This document shows positions 17,936 through 26,851 of a stretch of 54,136 nucleotides of DNA, one piece after another. Under the pieces are notes generated by a model. That model had not been told where the DNA came from and made no database searches. It was given only the letters and a program-made list of their open reading frames with translations. Source of the DNA: Bacillus sp. J37. GTDB lineage: Bacteria; Bacillota; Bacilli; Bacillales; Bacillaceae. The DNA lies in assembly GCF_000518865.1 (NCBI RefSeq), contig NZ_JAEK01000033.1:1-54136 (forward strand), given 5' to 3'. The position numbers were made by a program, and so were the translations under genes. How positions within the stretch are numbered: the first letter of the stretch is position 1; each line of letters opens with the position of its first letter.

Positions 17936-18406
17936 TCTTTTTCCAAGTGGAACTTCTTCCAGAACATCTTTATGATCCCATTTTACTGTAAACACAACTT
18001 TATTCGCACGTTTTTTCACTTGTTCATATGTTTCGGTAATTTGATTGTTCATCATTTGCAGTTGTTCTGCAATAAAACCTGCTTCTAATTGAAACGTACA
18101 TTCATTTACTTTTTTAAAACGGTTTGAAATCAGCTCACCGCTTAATTCAAATTCCATTTCATTTTTCTTCTTATGAAGTAAAACCAGGTCTCCCCAACCG
18201 GCTGCTGTAAAAAAGTTGGCTAGTTCATCAAGTGAAGTGACTGGGTATTTTCTTGCTAAGCCTTTTCCAGCCCAATAAAGCATCTGAGGAAAGTCTTGAC
18301 CAAGCAAATCTGGAATTAACACTTCCCGTAATAGTTCGAATCCAAAAGCTGGCATTTGCATATGTTCTAGTTCATCGGTATTTAGTAAAGCTGATTGTTT
18401 GTTCAC
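17924..18406 (-). CDS. yslB: YslB family protein (DUF2507)
   Basis: This is a cytoplasmic protein of 160 residues resembling B. subtilis YslB, of unsettled function. It belongs to the same V4R-like fold class as small-molecule-binding adaptors; that assignment is from memory. Recognisable blocks are FGFELLREVLIPDLLGQDFPQMLYWAGKGLARKYP, FELSGELISNRF, and FQLEAGFIAEQLQMMNNQITETYEQVKKRANKVVFTVKWD. Start is GTG 18406 after AAAGAGGGG; the 18 upstream in-frame codons have no SD. It is convergent with lysC and divergent from sdhC. Confidence 0.85.
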   Translation of the reverse strand: MNKQSALLNTDELEHMQMPAFGFELLREVLIPDLLGQDFPQMLYWAGKGLARKYPVTSLDELANFFTAAGWGDLVLLHKKKNEMEFELSGELISNRFKKVNECTFQLEAGFIAEQLQMMNNQITETYEQVKKRANKVVFTVKWDHKDVLEEVPLGKRSKR

Positions 18407-18611
18407 GGTATTCCCCTCTTTCTCATTAATATTATATATCAACACAACCGTTAAACACATGTAATATTAAGCAAAATTGAAACAATCGTTCAAATGTTCT
18501 ATACATAATCCTTAATTTTTAAAAATAAGCTACGAAAGATGGTTATCAAAATTTAATGTATATTGATAAAATAAAATGTGAAGGAAAACAGTTGTCGAAA
18601 AATTGTAATTT

Positions 18612-18653
18612 ATGAACGCGTTTTCTTGACGCTCTTTCTTTAAGGGAGTAAAA
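18612..18653 (+). promoter_or_regulatory. sdhCAB promoter with CcpA site
   Basis: The promoter TTGACG (18625-18630), 17 bases, TAAAAT (18648-18653) is close to ideal. TGAACGCGTTTTCT (18612-18625) matches the cre consensus TGAAARCGYTTTCW at all but one position and touches the -35 box, so CcpA binding would block RNA polymerase. The leader is about 190 bases, with no strong structure that I can assign. The rest of the 370-base gap before it is AT-rich and holds nothing I recognise. Confidence 0.72.
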
Positions 18654-18849
18654 TGTACTTGTTACAATTATCTCAATTAATCAGACAGATAATTTCATAG
18701 ACTGTCAGCTTCATACTAGTAATTTTTACTAATCTTAATAGTTGACCATTATGTAGAATAGTAAATTTTATTAGGAAAGGATTAATTAGGTAAAAATAAG
18801 GGTTTATTACAAAAGTGAGCGCATTATTGATACTAGGGGGTAAGTTTTT

Positions 18850-19458
18850 ATGGCTGGAAACCGAGAGTTTATTAATCGTAGACTGCACTCATTACTAGGA
18901 GTCATTCCGGTAGGAATCTTTTTGATTCAACATCTTATTGTCAATCATTTTGCCACAAGAGGTGCAGAGGCTTTTAACAAAGCTGCACATTTTATGGAGA
19001 TGTTGCCATTTAGGTATGTGTTAGAGATCGTCATCATTTTCCTTCCAATTTTATACCATGCTATTTACGGAGTTTATATTGCATTTACAGCAAAAAACAA
19101 TGTGAGTAATTACGGTTATCTTCGAAATTGGTTGTTTATGCTGCAGCGTGTTACAGGGATTATAACGTTTATCTTTATCGCTTGGCATGTTTGGGAAACA
19201 AGGATTGCTGCTGCACTTGGAGCAGAAGTGAATTATGATATGATGGCTTCGATTTTAAGTAGTCCATTTATGCTTGTGTTCTATTTAGTGGGTGTTATTT
19301 CAACAGTCTTCCACTTTGCTAACGGTTTATGGTCTTTCGCAGTAAGTTGGGGGATTACCGTTACTCCTCGCTCACAAGTCATTTCTACATATGTTACGCT
19401 CGCAATCTTTTTAGCGCTTTCATATGTAGGTGTTCGAGCAATATTTGCATTCGTCTAA
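18850..19458 (+). CDS. sdhC: Succinate dehydrogenase cytochrome b558 subunit
   Basis: SdhC is the membrane anchor of complex II. It binds haem and passes electrons from SdhB to menaquinone. The 202 residues have five hydrophobic spans and several conserved His (RRLHSLLGVIP, FLIQHLIVNHF, ILYHAIYGVY, FIFIAWHVWE, STVFHFANGLW), the expected ligands of two haems. The SD is a G-rich TAGGGGGTAAG; in B. subtilis the small RNA FsrA represses sdh by pairing with such a site, which is an inference here. It is first in sdhCAB. Confidence 0.95.
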   Translation: MAGNREFINRRLHSLLGVIPVGIFLIQHLIVNHFATRGAEAFNKAAHFMEMLPFRYVLEIVIIFLPILYHAIYGVYIAFTAKNNVSNYGYLRNWLFMLQRVTGIITFIFIAWHVWETRIAAALGAEVNYDMMASILSSPFMLVFYLVGVISTVFHFANGLWSFAVSWGITVTPRSQVISTYVTLAIFLALSYVGVRAIFAFV

Positions 19459-19490
19459 TCCAGTAATAGCTATTAAAGGGAGTGGGCTTT

Positions 19491-21254
19491 ATGAGTAAGA
19501 ATAAAATCATCGTTGTTGGGGGCGGATTAGCAGGTTTAATGGCTACAATTAAAGCTGCTGAAGCCGGCGTTCAAGTAGATCTTTTTTCATTAGTTCCTGT
19601 TAAACGGTCACACTCAGTGTGTGCACAAGGTGGAATTAATGGAGCAGTTAATACAAAAGGTGAGGGAGATTCACCGTGGGAACACTTTGATGATACAGTT
19701 TATGGCGGAGATTTTTTAGCGAACCAACCACCTGTTAAAGCAATGACAGAAGCGGCACCTGCCATCATTCACTTATTAGACCGAATGGGTGTAATGTTTA
19801 ACAGAACGCCAGAAGGATTGTTGGACTTTAGAAGATTTGGCGGTACACAGCATCACCGGACAGCATTTGCTGGTGCTACAACTGGCCAACAATTGCTTTA
19901 CGCTTTAGATGAGCAGGTAAGACGTTACGAGGTTGCTGGTCTTGTAACAAAGTACGAAGGATGGGAATTTTTAGGTGCGGTAATTGATGATGATCAAGTT
20001 TGCCGTGGGATTACAGCACAAAACCTTACTTCGATGCAAATTGAATCATTCCGCTCAGATGCTGTGATTATGGCTACCGGCGGCCCAGGAATCATTTTTG
20101 GTAAATCTACTAACTCAGTTATCAATACAGGGTCAGCTGCATCTATTGTTTATCAACAAGGTGTTTATTATGCGAATGGTGAGTTCATTCAAATCCACCC
20201 AACCGCTATTCCGGGAGACGATAAACTCCGTTTAATGAGTGAATCTGCTCGTGGAGAAGGTGGACGAGTTTGGACATATAAAGATGGAAAACCGTGGTAT
20301 TTCCTTGAAGAGAAATATCCGGCATATGGTAACCTTGTTCCTCGTGATATTGCAACACGTGAAATTTTTGATGTTTGTGTTGAGCAAAAGCTAGGTATTA
20401 ACGGTGAGAACATGGTATATCTAGACTTGTCTCATAAAGATCCTAAGGAACTTGATATTAAACTTGGCGGTATTATTGAAATCTATGAAAAATTCATGGG
20501 TGACGATCCACGTAAAGTTCCAATGAAAATTTTCCCGGCCGTTCATTATTCAATGGGTGGACTTTGGGTTGATTATGATCAAATGACAAATATTCCAGGT
20601 CTCTTTGCTGCAGGTGAATGTGATTATTCTATGCACGGAGCAAACCGTTTAGGTGCTAACTCACTTTTATCAGCTATTTACGGTGGAATGGTTGCCGGAC
20701 CTAACGCTGTTAAATATATAAATGGCTTAGAAAAGAGTGCAGATGATTTATCTTCTACTCTGTTTGAAGGACATGTTAAGCAGGAAGAAGATAAGTGGAA
20801 TAATATTATGAGCTTAGATGGTAACGAAAATGCTTATATCCTTCATAAGGAATTAGGTGAATGGATGACAGATAACGTTACGGTAGTTAGACATAATGAT
20901 AAACTTTTAAAAACAGATGAAAAGATTCAAGAGCTTATCGAAAGATTTGATAATATCAATATTAATGATACAGCTAAGTGGAGTAACCAAGGGGCGGCAT
21001 TCACACGTCAATTAAAAAACATGCTTCAATTATCGCGTGTTGTGACACTTGGTGCCTATAACCGTAATGAAAGTCGCGGAGCACATTATAAGCCTGAATT
21101 CCCTGATCGTAATGATGAGGAATTCTTAAAAACAACAATGGCTAAATATACAGGTGACCGTACTGCACCAGAATTCCACTATGATGATGTTGATGTTTCA
21201 TTAATCAAACCAAGAAAACGTGACTATTCAAAAAGCAAAAAGGGGGAGAACTAA
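19491..21254 (+). CDS. sdhA: Succinate dehydrogenase flavoprotein subunit
   Basis: SdhA oxidises succinate to fumarate with covalently bound FAD. The 587 residues show the dinucleotide motif VVGGGLAGLMA at the N-terminus, RSHSVCAQGGINGA with His41 as the likely FAD-linked residue, the active-site stretch RLMSESARGEGGRVW, HYSMGGLWVD, and GANRLGANSLLSAIYGG. I choose ATG 19491, eight bases after GGGAG; the frame extends to 19482 without benefit. It lies 32 bases after sdhC and one base before sdhB. Confidence 0.96.
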   Translation: MSKNKIIVVGGGLAGLMATIKAAEAGVQVDLFSLVPVKRSHSVCAQGGINGAVNTKGEGDSPWEHFDDTVYGGDFLANQPPVKAMTEAAPAIIHLLDRMGVMFNRTPEGLLDFRRFGGTQHHRTAFAGATTGQQLLYALDEQVRRYEVAGLVTKYEGWEFLGAVIDDDQVCRGITAQNLTSMQIESFRSDAVIMATGGPGIIFGKSTNSVINTGSAASIVYQQGVYYANGEFIQIHPTAIPGDDKLRLMSESARGEGGRVWTYKDGKPWYFLEEKYPAYGNLVPRDIATREIFDVCVEQKLGINGENMVYLDLSHKDPKELDIKLGGIIEIYEKFMGDDPRKVPMKIFPAVHYSMGGLWVDYDQMTNIPGLFAAGECDYSMHGANRLGANSLLSAIYGGMVAGPNAVKYINGLEKSADDLSSTLFEGHVKQEEDKWNNIMSLDGNENAYILHKELGEWMTDNVTVVRHNDKLLKTDEKIQELIERFDNININDTAKWSNQGAAFTRQLKNMLQLSRVVTLGAYNRNESRGAHYKPEFPDRNDEEFLKTTMAKYTGDRTAPEFHYDDVDVSLIKPRKRDYSKSKKGEN

Positions 21255-22016
21255 ATGAGCGAGAATAAAGTAGTTCAATTTATTATTACGCGACAAGAAT
21301 CACCTGAAGCAGCCCCTTATCAGGAAAAATTTGAAATTCCTTATCGTCCTAACATGAATGTTATATCGGCTTTAATGGAAATTAGACGAAATCCTGTAAA
21401 TGCTGATGGTAAGCAATCAACACCAATTAATTGGGATATGAACTGTTTAGAGGAAGTATGTGGAGCATGTTCGATGGTGATTAATGGTAAGCCTCGTCAA
21501 TCTTGTACAGCATTAGTTGACCAGCTTGAACAACCGATTCGCCTTGAGCCGATGCGTACATTCCCGGTGGTTCGCGATTTGCAAGTTGACCGAAAACGTA
21601 TGTTTGACTCATTAAAGAAAGTGAAAGCATGGATTCCTGTTGATGGAACGTATGATTTAGGGCCTGGACCACGTATGCCAGAGAAAAAACGTCAATGGGC
21701 TTATGAGTTATCGAAATGTATGACTTGTGGTGTATGCTTGGAAGCTTGTCCTAACGTTAATAGTAAATCAAACTTTATTGGGCCTGCTCCATTATCGCAA
21801 GTACGACTATTTAATGCACACCCAACTGGTGAAATGAATCGTTCTGAGCGACTTGAGGCGATTATGGGAGATGGTGGTTTAGCGAACTGTGGTAACTCTC
21901 AAAACTGTGTTCAATCTTGTCCAAAGGGTATTCCTTTAACAACATCAATTGCAGCACTAAACAGAGATACAGCCATCCAATCCTTCCGTAATTTCTTCGG
22001 TAGTGACCAAGTATAA
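21255..22016 (+). CDS. sdhB: Succinate dehydrogenase iron-sulfur subunit
   Basis: SdhB carries electrons from SdhA to SdhC through three iron-sulfur centres. The 253 residues include the 2Fe-2S cysteines in CLEEVCGACSMVINGKPRQSC, and the 4Fe-4S and 3Fe-4S ligands in CMTCGVCLEACP and CGNSQNCVQSCPKGIP. The SD AAAGGGGGAG overlaps the end of sdhA. It is last in the operon and is followed by a terminator. Confidence 0.96.
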   Translation: MSENKVVQFIITRQESPEAAPYQEKFEIPYRPNMNVISALMEIRRNPVNADGKQSTPINWDMNCLEEVCGACSMVINGKPRQSCTALVDQLEQPIRLEPMRTFPVVRDLQVDRKRMFDSLKKVKAWIPVDGTYDLGPGPRMPEKKRQWAYELSKCMTCGVCLEACPNVNSKSNFIGPAPLSQVRLFNAHPTGEMNRSERLEAIMGDGGLANCGNSQNCVQSCPKGIPLTTSIAALNRDTAIQSFRNFFGSDQV

Positions 22017-22026
22017 GGATTGAGTG

Positions 22027-22061
22027 AAAGAGACTGACTTATTAATAGTTAGTCTCTTTTT
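22027..22061 (+). terminator. Terminator after sdhB
   Basis: AAAGAGACTGAC pairs imperfectly with GTTAGTCTCTTT, followed by T residues. Confidence 0.8.
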
Positions 22062-22139
22062 GTATGTAAGGTACTTTTCTAAAGGGTCTTTTCAAAAGAA
22101 TTGTTGTGTTTTAATAAGTTTTTTGAACACAACTGATTA

Positions 22140-22269
22140 GGTTGATTGGAGCGGAAGGTGCGAGACTCCAGTGGGAGTAGCGGGGCAGGTGAGACCCCGT
22201 AGGCGATAGCACCGAGGGAGGCTCACCGCTCGCCCCACGGAAAGCAGCGTCCTGTAGCGGAAATCAACC
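22140..22269. repeat. 130-bp GC-rich intergenic repeat (type A)
   Basis: The element is bounded by GGTTGATT (22140-22147) and its exact complement AATCAACC (22262-22269). It is much richer in G and C than its surroundings and holds several nested stems, such as ACTCC/GGAGT, CGGGG/CCCCG and GGTGAG/CTCACC. I recognise the sequence type as one scattered between genes in many Bacillaceae, but I cannot verify this here. It lies between the sdhB terminator and ysmA and has no coding frame. Confidence 0.65.
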
Positions 22270-22345
22270 ACCCTACAACATTTTACATAGCAACAAACTT
22301 TGCGAATAATGCATCATGTAAATACAAGCTGAAAGGATGAGTGTA

Positions 22346-22798
22346 ATGAAAAAAGTCTCTTTTATTAAAGTCTTTAATGATGAGTATAAAAACAGCTTTT
22401 CTTTTTCCCATCAAATAAAAATTAGATTTTCTGAAACAGATATGTTTGGACATATGAACAATACGGCTCCTTTTACATACTTTGAAGAAGGAAGGATAGA
22501 ATTTTTTAAAAACAATGGATTGATGCAAAAATGGTTAGATCCCAAAGGAGAAACTATTCCTGTTGTAGCAGATCTCCAATGTGAATTCTTACATCAAACC
22601 TATTTTGATGAAAAGATCACGTTAAATGTAAAAATTAACCGAGTTGGAACATCATCCGTTGATCTACATTATCTAGGAATAAACGAACTGGGAGAGAGTC
22701 TTTTTGCAGGCAGAGGAGCAATTGTACAAATAAACAAGCATACAGGCAAAAGTGTTCCATGGACAGAGAGAGAAAAAGAAATGCTAAGTGGTGCATAG
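22346..22798 (+). CDS. ysmA: Acyl-CoA thioesterase, YbgC/FadM type (YsmA)
   Basis: This is a single hotdog-fold thioesterase of 150 residues, predicted to cleave short or medium acyl-CoA thioesters in the cytoplasm. The family motif is IRFSETDMFGHMNNTAPFTYFEEGR, with the Asp-x-x-Gly-His-x-Asn catalytic pattern (here TDMFGHMNN). ATG 22346 is nine bases after AAAGG; the in-frame ATG 22337 overlaps that SD. It holds the same position as ysmA in B. subtilis, between sdhB and gerE. Substrate is not known. Confidence 0.85.
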   Translation: MKKVSFIKVFNDEYKNSFSFSHQIKIRFSETDMFGHMNNTAPFTYFEEGRIEFFKNNGLMQKWLDPKGETIPVVADLQCEFLHQTYFDEKITLNVKINRVGTSSVDLHYLGINELGESLFAGRGAIVQINKHTGKSVPWTEREKEMLSGA

Positions 22799-22852
22799 AA
22801 CATGACTACATAAAATGGACGTAGTCAATCATCTTTTCCGTATGAATTGTGT

Positions 22853-22881
22853 CACAGTGCTTCGCGGCTTCACATAGTATA
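22853..22881 (+). promoter_or_regulatory. Sigma-K type promoter of gerE
   Basis: CACA (22853-22856), a 16-base spacer and CATAGTATA (22873-22881) match the mother-cell sigma-K pattern (mACm, 16-17, CATAnnnTA). B. subtilis gerE is sigma-K dependent. Confidence 0.75.
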
Positions 22882-22945
22882 TGTTGACTAAATATATACC
22901 CATCCGTTAGACCAGCTCTCACCTTAGCAAGGAGGGTTACAATAC

Positions 22946-23170
22946 TTGAAAGAGAAAGAGTTTCAATCAAAGCCACTACTCACGAAAAGAGAGAGAGAAG
23001 TATTCGAATTGTTAGTGCAAGACAAAACAACGAAAGAGATTGCTAGTGAGCTCTTTATTAGTGAAAAAACGGTTCGAAATCATATCTCAAATGCGATGCA
23101 AAAGCTTGGTGTTAAGGGACGCTCTCAAGCGGTTGTTGAGCTCCTTCGAATGGGTGAACTCGAGCTCTAA
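22946..23170 (+). CDS. gerE: Late mother-cell transcription factor GerE
   Basis: GerE is a LuxR-type DNA-binding protein that switches spore-coat gene expression late in sporulation. The 74 residues are almost wholly a helix-turn-helix domain: [61 protein letters not shown]. The sequence looks identical or nearly identical to B. subtilis GerE as I remember it. TTG start at 22946 after AAGGAGGG. A sigma-K type promoter is upstream and a terminator downstream, so it is probably monocistronic. Confidence 0.97.
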   Translation: MKEKEFQSKPLLTKREREVFELLVQDKTTKEIASELFISEKTVRNHISNAMQKLGVKGRSQAVVELLRMGELEL

Positions 23171-23175
23171 CCAAT

Positions 23176-23215
23176 ACCGGCTCTCCTTTTTAAAAAAGGA
23201 AGCCGGTTATTATTT
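23176..23215 (+). terminator. Terminator after gerE
   Basis: ACCGGCT and AGCCGGT enclose CCTTTTT/AAAAAGG, giving a long stem with a short loop, followed by TATTATTTT. Confidence 0.8.
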
Positions 23216-23337
23216 TGTCTTATATTTCTAGAAAAATCTCTAACTTGCAATTTAAGAAAAAAACATGGAAAATAAAATGGATATAAAGGTTCACAAAAAA
23301 TGAGGCATACAAGAATAATATAAGCGAGGGTGAAAGA

Positions 23338-23787
23338 TTGAGCAGCATAAATCAAGCAAATGATCGAAAGAAAACAGTAGCTGATCTTGAAAGGGCGCTT
23401 CGTCATATATCAGGAATTATTAAACAAAAGGGTCGGGACATTTTAAATGATTATCATATAACACCTCCACAGTTTGTTGCCTTACAATGGTTGTGGGAAA
23501 ATGGTGACTTAACAATTGGAGAACTTTCTACTAAAATGTTTTTAGCATGCAGTACCACAACAGACTTAATTGACCGTATGGAGAAAAATAAGCTTGTCTT
23601 AAGAGTAAAAGACCCTCAAGATCGAAGAGTGGTGAGAATTCACTTGTTAGATGAGGGTGAACGTATAATTGAAGAAGTCATACAAAAAAGGCAACACTAT
23701 CTGAATGATATGATTATAAACTTCGATCAAGATGAATTGCATGCTCTAGAGAAATCACTGATTAAACTACAACAAGAAATGAGTTAA
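23338..23787 (+). CDS. ysmB: MarR family transcriptional regulator (YsmB)
   Basis: This is a winged-helix regulator of 149 residues. The recognition region is ITPPQFVALQWLWENGDLTIGELSTKMFLACSTTTDLIDRMEKNKLVLRVKDPQDRRVVRIHLLDEG, with the DxRxR wing motif (here DPQDRRVVRIHL). Start is TTG 23338 after GCGAGGGTG. It sits 15 bases before racE, as ysmB does in B. subtilis, and may be cotranscribed with it. The ligand and target genes are unknown. Confidence 0.9.
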   Translation: MSSINQANDRKKTVADLERALRHISGIIKQKGRDILNDYHITPPQFVALQWLWENGDLTIGELSTKMFLACSTTTDLIDRMEKNKLVLRVKDPQDRRVVRIHLLDEGERIIEEVIQKRQHYLNDMIINFDQDELHALEKSLIKLQQEMS

Positions 23788-23802
23788 GAATGAGGCGATG
23801 AA

Positions 23803-24612
23803 TTGAAAAGACCGATTGGTGTCATTGATTCCGGAGTAGGCGGACTTACTGTTGCAAAGGAAATCATGAGACAATTACCAAAAGAAGAAATCATCTACTT
23901 AGGTGATACAGCACGCTGTCCCTATGGACCACGTCCGGAAGAAGAAGTCCGGAAGTTCACATGGGAAATGACAAAATACTTACTTGAAAATCATCATATT
24001 AAAATGCTTGTTATCGCATGTAATACAGCAACAGCCATTGCTCTACAGGAAATTCAAGATACTGTAGATATCCCGGTTATTGGCGTTGTCTTCCCCGGTG
24101 CCAGAACAGCTGTAAAAGTTACAAAGAATGATTATATTGGCGTTATTGGCACGTTTAACACAATTAAAAGCTCTGCTTATGAAACAGCACTTAAAACATT
24201 AAATAATTGCCTAACTATTGAAAGCTTAGCTTGTCCGAAATTTGTCCCGTTAGTAGAAAGCGGGGAATATGAAGGGGAAGAAGCAAAAGCGATCGTGGAG
24301 GAGTCTCTGGCACCTTTTAAGGACAGTAAAATTGATACATTAATTTTAGGTTGCACACACTATCCTATTCTTCAAAACCAAATTGAAGAATTTATGGGAC
24401 CAGCTGTGAAAATAATTTGTTCCGGAGATGAAACGGCTCGTGAGGTAAGTACAATTTTATCCTTTAATAAAACCCTTAATCAATCATCAGGCGAAAAAGA
24501 GCACAAATTTCTAACAACAGGTCCAAAGCAGTTGTTTGAAAAAATAGCTTCAAAATGGTTTGAACATCCGATTCAACATGTTGAGTCCATTTCGTTAGAT
24601 AATATGAATTGA
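23803..24612 (+). CDS. racE: Glutamate racemase
   Basis: RacE converts L-glutamate to D-glutamate for peptidoglycan. The 269 residues have the paired catalytic cysteines at C73 (VIACNTATA) and C184 (LGCTHYPIL), plus the N-terminal [13 protein letters not shown] and the [10 protein letters not shown] loop. TTG start at 23803 after GAGGCGATG. It is preceded by ysmB and followed by a terminator. The symbol murI is equally valid for the function. Confidence 0.95.
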   Translation: MKRPIGVIDSGVGGLTVAKEIMRQLPKEEIIYLGDTARCPYGPRPEEEVRKFTWEMTKYLLENHHIKMLVIACNTATAIALQEIQDTVDIPVIGVVFPGARTAVKVTKNDYIGVIGTFNTIKSSAYETALKTLNNCLTIESLACPKFVPLVESGEYEGEEAKAIVEESLAPFKDSKIDTLILGCTHYPILQNQIEEFMGPAVKIICSGDETAREVSTILSFNKTLNQSSGEKEHKFLTTGPKQLFEKIASKWFEHPIQHVESISLDNMN

Positions 24613-24621
24613 AAAGAATCG

Positions 24622-24657
24622 AAAAACACAGTGCGAATGCGTAACTGTGTTTTTTAT
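24622..24657 (+). terminator. Terminator after racE
   Basis: AAAAACACAGT and ACTGTGTTTTT form an 11-bp stem with a long T tail. Confidence 0.88.
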
Positions 24658-24699
24658 TTACAGGTAAGAAAGCATAAAGTTTTGTACTTAGTGTAGGTA

Positions 24700-24815
24700 T
24701 CTAGCCCCAGCGCCTAGCCCCTCTTGGGTCTAGCCAATTTAGAATTGAAGGCAAAGAACGCCTTCTATTCTAAATTGGCTTATTTGCCCTAGGCTGATCA
24801 AGGCGCTTGCCCTTT
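24700..24815 (+). repeat. Structured intergenic repeat, copy 1 (type B)
   Basis: The central hairpin is AGCCAATTTAGAAT (24732-24745) with ATTCTAAATTGGCT (24767-24780), capped by AAGGC/GCCTT around an AAAGAAC loop. An outer stem pairs AGCGCCT (24709-24715) with AGGCGCT (24801-24807). A second copy with the same design lies at 49846-49955. Copy 1 is between racE and gerM, in the same orientation as both. Confidence 0.75.
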
Positions 24816-24920
24816 TGTTCTTCTCACCAAAAGTAAAAAATAAGTTTGTACAAAAAGTCGGTCTAAAATAGAGAATAGCTCGTATACATAGTAGTACAAA
24901 CTGCCTTTGGAGGGATTGAA

Positions 24921-25979
24921 ATGTCTAAATACAACAAACAGATTGCAGTTACTGTACTTGCCTCATCATTGCTCCTATCTGGTTGTGGATTGTTCAATGC
25001 GGAACAAGCAACAAAGGAAATTGATCCACCACAAGATGTTACGATTACAGAAGAAGGGGCCAAAGTAGAAACTGAAAATGTAAAATCAGATCAAGCTGAA
25101 GAAACGATCACTAGTCAACTTTATTTAATTGATAAGAGTGGTTTTGTTGTCCCTTATTCAATGAATCTTCCCAAAACGGATAGTGTTGCAAAACAATCAC
25201 TAGAGTATTTGGTAGAAGGAGGGCCGGTATCTAATATGCTGCCTAATGGATTCAAAGCGGTATTACCGGCTGATACGCAAGTTCTAGGTGTGAATATAAA
25301 AGACGGGACAGCTGTTGCAGATTTTTCTAAAGAATTTAATAACTATAAAAAAGAAGATGAAGCAAAAATCCTTCAAGCTATTACATGGACATTAACACAA
25401 TTTGATAATGTAGAAAAAGTGAAAATTTGGGTGAACGGCCATGAACAGAAAGAAATGCCTGTTAACAGTACACCAATTCAGGATGGCGTGAGTAGAGAAG
25501 ATGGCATTAATCATGACTCGACTGATGTTGTAGATATAACAAATACTAAGCCATTAACTGTATACTATATGGCGGAGTCAGATGGTCAACAGTATTATGT
25601 TCCTGTAACAAAGCGTATTAGCAATGAAGAGACAGATCCAATTGTTTCTGCTGTGAATGAACTAACTGAAGGTCCATCTCCTTCATTAGGATTAATGAGT
25701 GATTTCCAAGACGGAGTAGAATTGCTAAGTGCTCCGAAATATGAAGATGGAAAAGTGACACTTGATTTTAATGAATCAATCTATGGCAGCTTTGATGAAG
25801 AACAAAAGATTATTTCTTCGGACGTATTAAATACTTTGGTCTTAACATTAACTGAACAAGAAGGTATTGAAAGTGTGGCAGTAACTGTTAATGGAAAGGC
25901 AGAGTTAATTAATGAAAATGGGGAAAAACTAACAGAACCTGTCACTAGACCGGCCAAAGTGAATACGGGTAGTTTTTAA
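24921..25979 (+). CDS. gerM: Germination lipoprotein GerM
   Basis: GerM is a sporulation and germination protein anchored as a lipoprotein. The 352 residues begin with a signal peptide and lipobox LSGC with the lipidated Cys at 22. Two GerMN-type domains follow, about 60-165 (LYLIDKSGFVVPYSMNLP...) and 210-335 (VYYMAESDGQQYYVPVTKRI...), each with the GPS/LP...KVTLDFN-like pattern. SD TTTGGAGGG. A possible sigma-E promoter is present: TATACATA at 24883-24890 with a weak upstream element near 24861. A terminator follows at 26015. Confidence 0.9.
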   Translation: MSKYNKQIAVTVLASSLLLSGCGLFNAEQATKEIDPPQDVTITEEGAKVETENVKSDQAEETITSQLYLIDKSGFVVPYSMNLPKTDSVAKQSLEYLVEGGPVSNMLPNGFKAVLPADTQVLGVNIKDGTAVADFSKEFNNYKKEDEAKILQAITWTLTQFDNVEKVKIWVNGHEQKEMPVNSTPIQDGVSREDGINHDSTDVVDITNTKPLTVYYMAESDGQQYYVPVTKRISNEETDPIVSAVNELTEGPSPSLGLMSDFQDGVELLSAPKYEDGKVTLDFNESIYGSFDEEQKIISSDVLNTLVLTLTEQEGIESVAVTVNGKAELINENGEKLTEPVTRPAKVNTGSF

Positions 25980-26014
25980 TCATATGTTTTTGATATACTA
26001 GATAGAGGGTATAG

Positions 26015-26052
26015 AGAGGTATGCTTATAACAAGGCTACCTCTTATTTCTTG
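26015..26052 (+). terminator. Terminator after gerM
   Basis: AGAGGTA (26015-26021) pairs with TACCTCT (26037-26043), followed by a T-rich stretch. It explains why the in-frame extension of rph back to 26021 is not coding. Confidence 0.65.
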
Positions 26053-26083
26053 TTTACAAAAGTTTCATTGGAGGGAAAGAAAA

Positions 26084-26851
26084 ATGAGACATGATGAACG
26101 TAAAGCAGATCAATTAAGGAAAGTTGACATTATAAAGGACTTTGTCATTCATCCTGAAGGTTCTGTATTAATCACTGTTGGGAATACAAAGGTTATTTGT
26201 AATGCAAGTGTCGAAGATCGTGTACCACCGTTTATGAGAGGCGAAGGGAAGGGCTGGATTACGGCCGAGTATTCGATGTTACCAAGAGCGACAGAACAAC
26301 GGACGATAAGAGAATCGTCAAAAGGAAAAATTACAGGTCGTACAATGGAGATCCAACGTTTAATCGGCAGATCACTAAGAGCAGTTGTAAATTTAAATGA
26401 GCTTGGAGAGAGAACGATTTGGGTCGACTGTGATGTGATTCAGGCAGATGGAGGAACAAGAACAGCTTCAATAACAGGTGCATATGTGGCAATGGTTATC
26501 GCATTAGAAAAACTTGTGAAAGCAGGAAAAATCAAATCACTGCCAATTACAGGTTTTCTTGCAGCAGTGTCAGTAGGAGTAGATTCTCAAGTTGGTGAAA
26601 TTTTAGACCTAAATTACATAGAAGACTCAAATGCATTAGTAGATATGAATATCATCATGACATCTTCAGGTCAACTTGTTGAGGTTCAAGGAACCGGGGA
26701 GGAAGCAACATTCACTCGAAATGAATTAAACAGCATGTTAGACCTAGCTGAGAAAGGAATCAAATCACTTATTGAACATCAGAAGGAAGTGCTGGGAGAT
26801 ATCTCTTTGCTTATCGAAGACAATGAAAAGAAGCAGGTTTTGTCAAAGTGA
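26084..26851 (+). CDS. rph: Ribonuclease PH
   Basis: RNase PH is a phosphate-dependent 3'-5' exoribonuclease that trims tRNA 3' ends. The 255 residues contain the family blocks [95 protein letters not shown] and [28 protein letters not shown] 26084 follows GGAGGGAAAG. The last codons overlap the rdgB start, so rph, rdgB and ysnB form one unit. Confidence 0.95.
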   Translation: MRHDERKADQLRKVDIIKDFVIHPEGSVLITVGNTKVICNASVEDRVPPFMRGEGKGWITAEYSMLPRATEQRTIRESSKGKITGRTMEIQRLIGRSLRAVVNLNELGERTIWVDCDVIQADGGTRTASITGAYVAMVIALEKLVKAGKIKSLPITGFLAAVSVGVDSQVGEILDLNYIEDSNALVDMNIIMTSSGQLVEVQGTGEEATFTRNELNSMLDLAEKGIKSLIEHQKEVLGDISLLIEDNEKKQVLSK

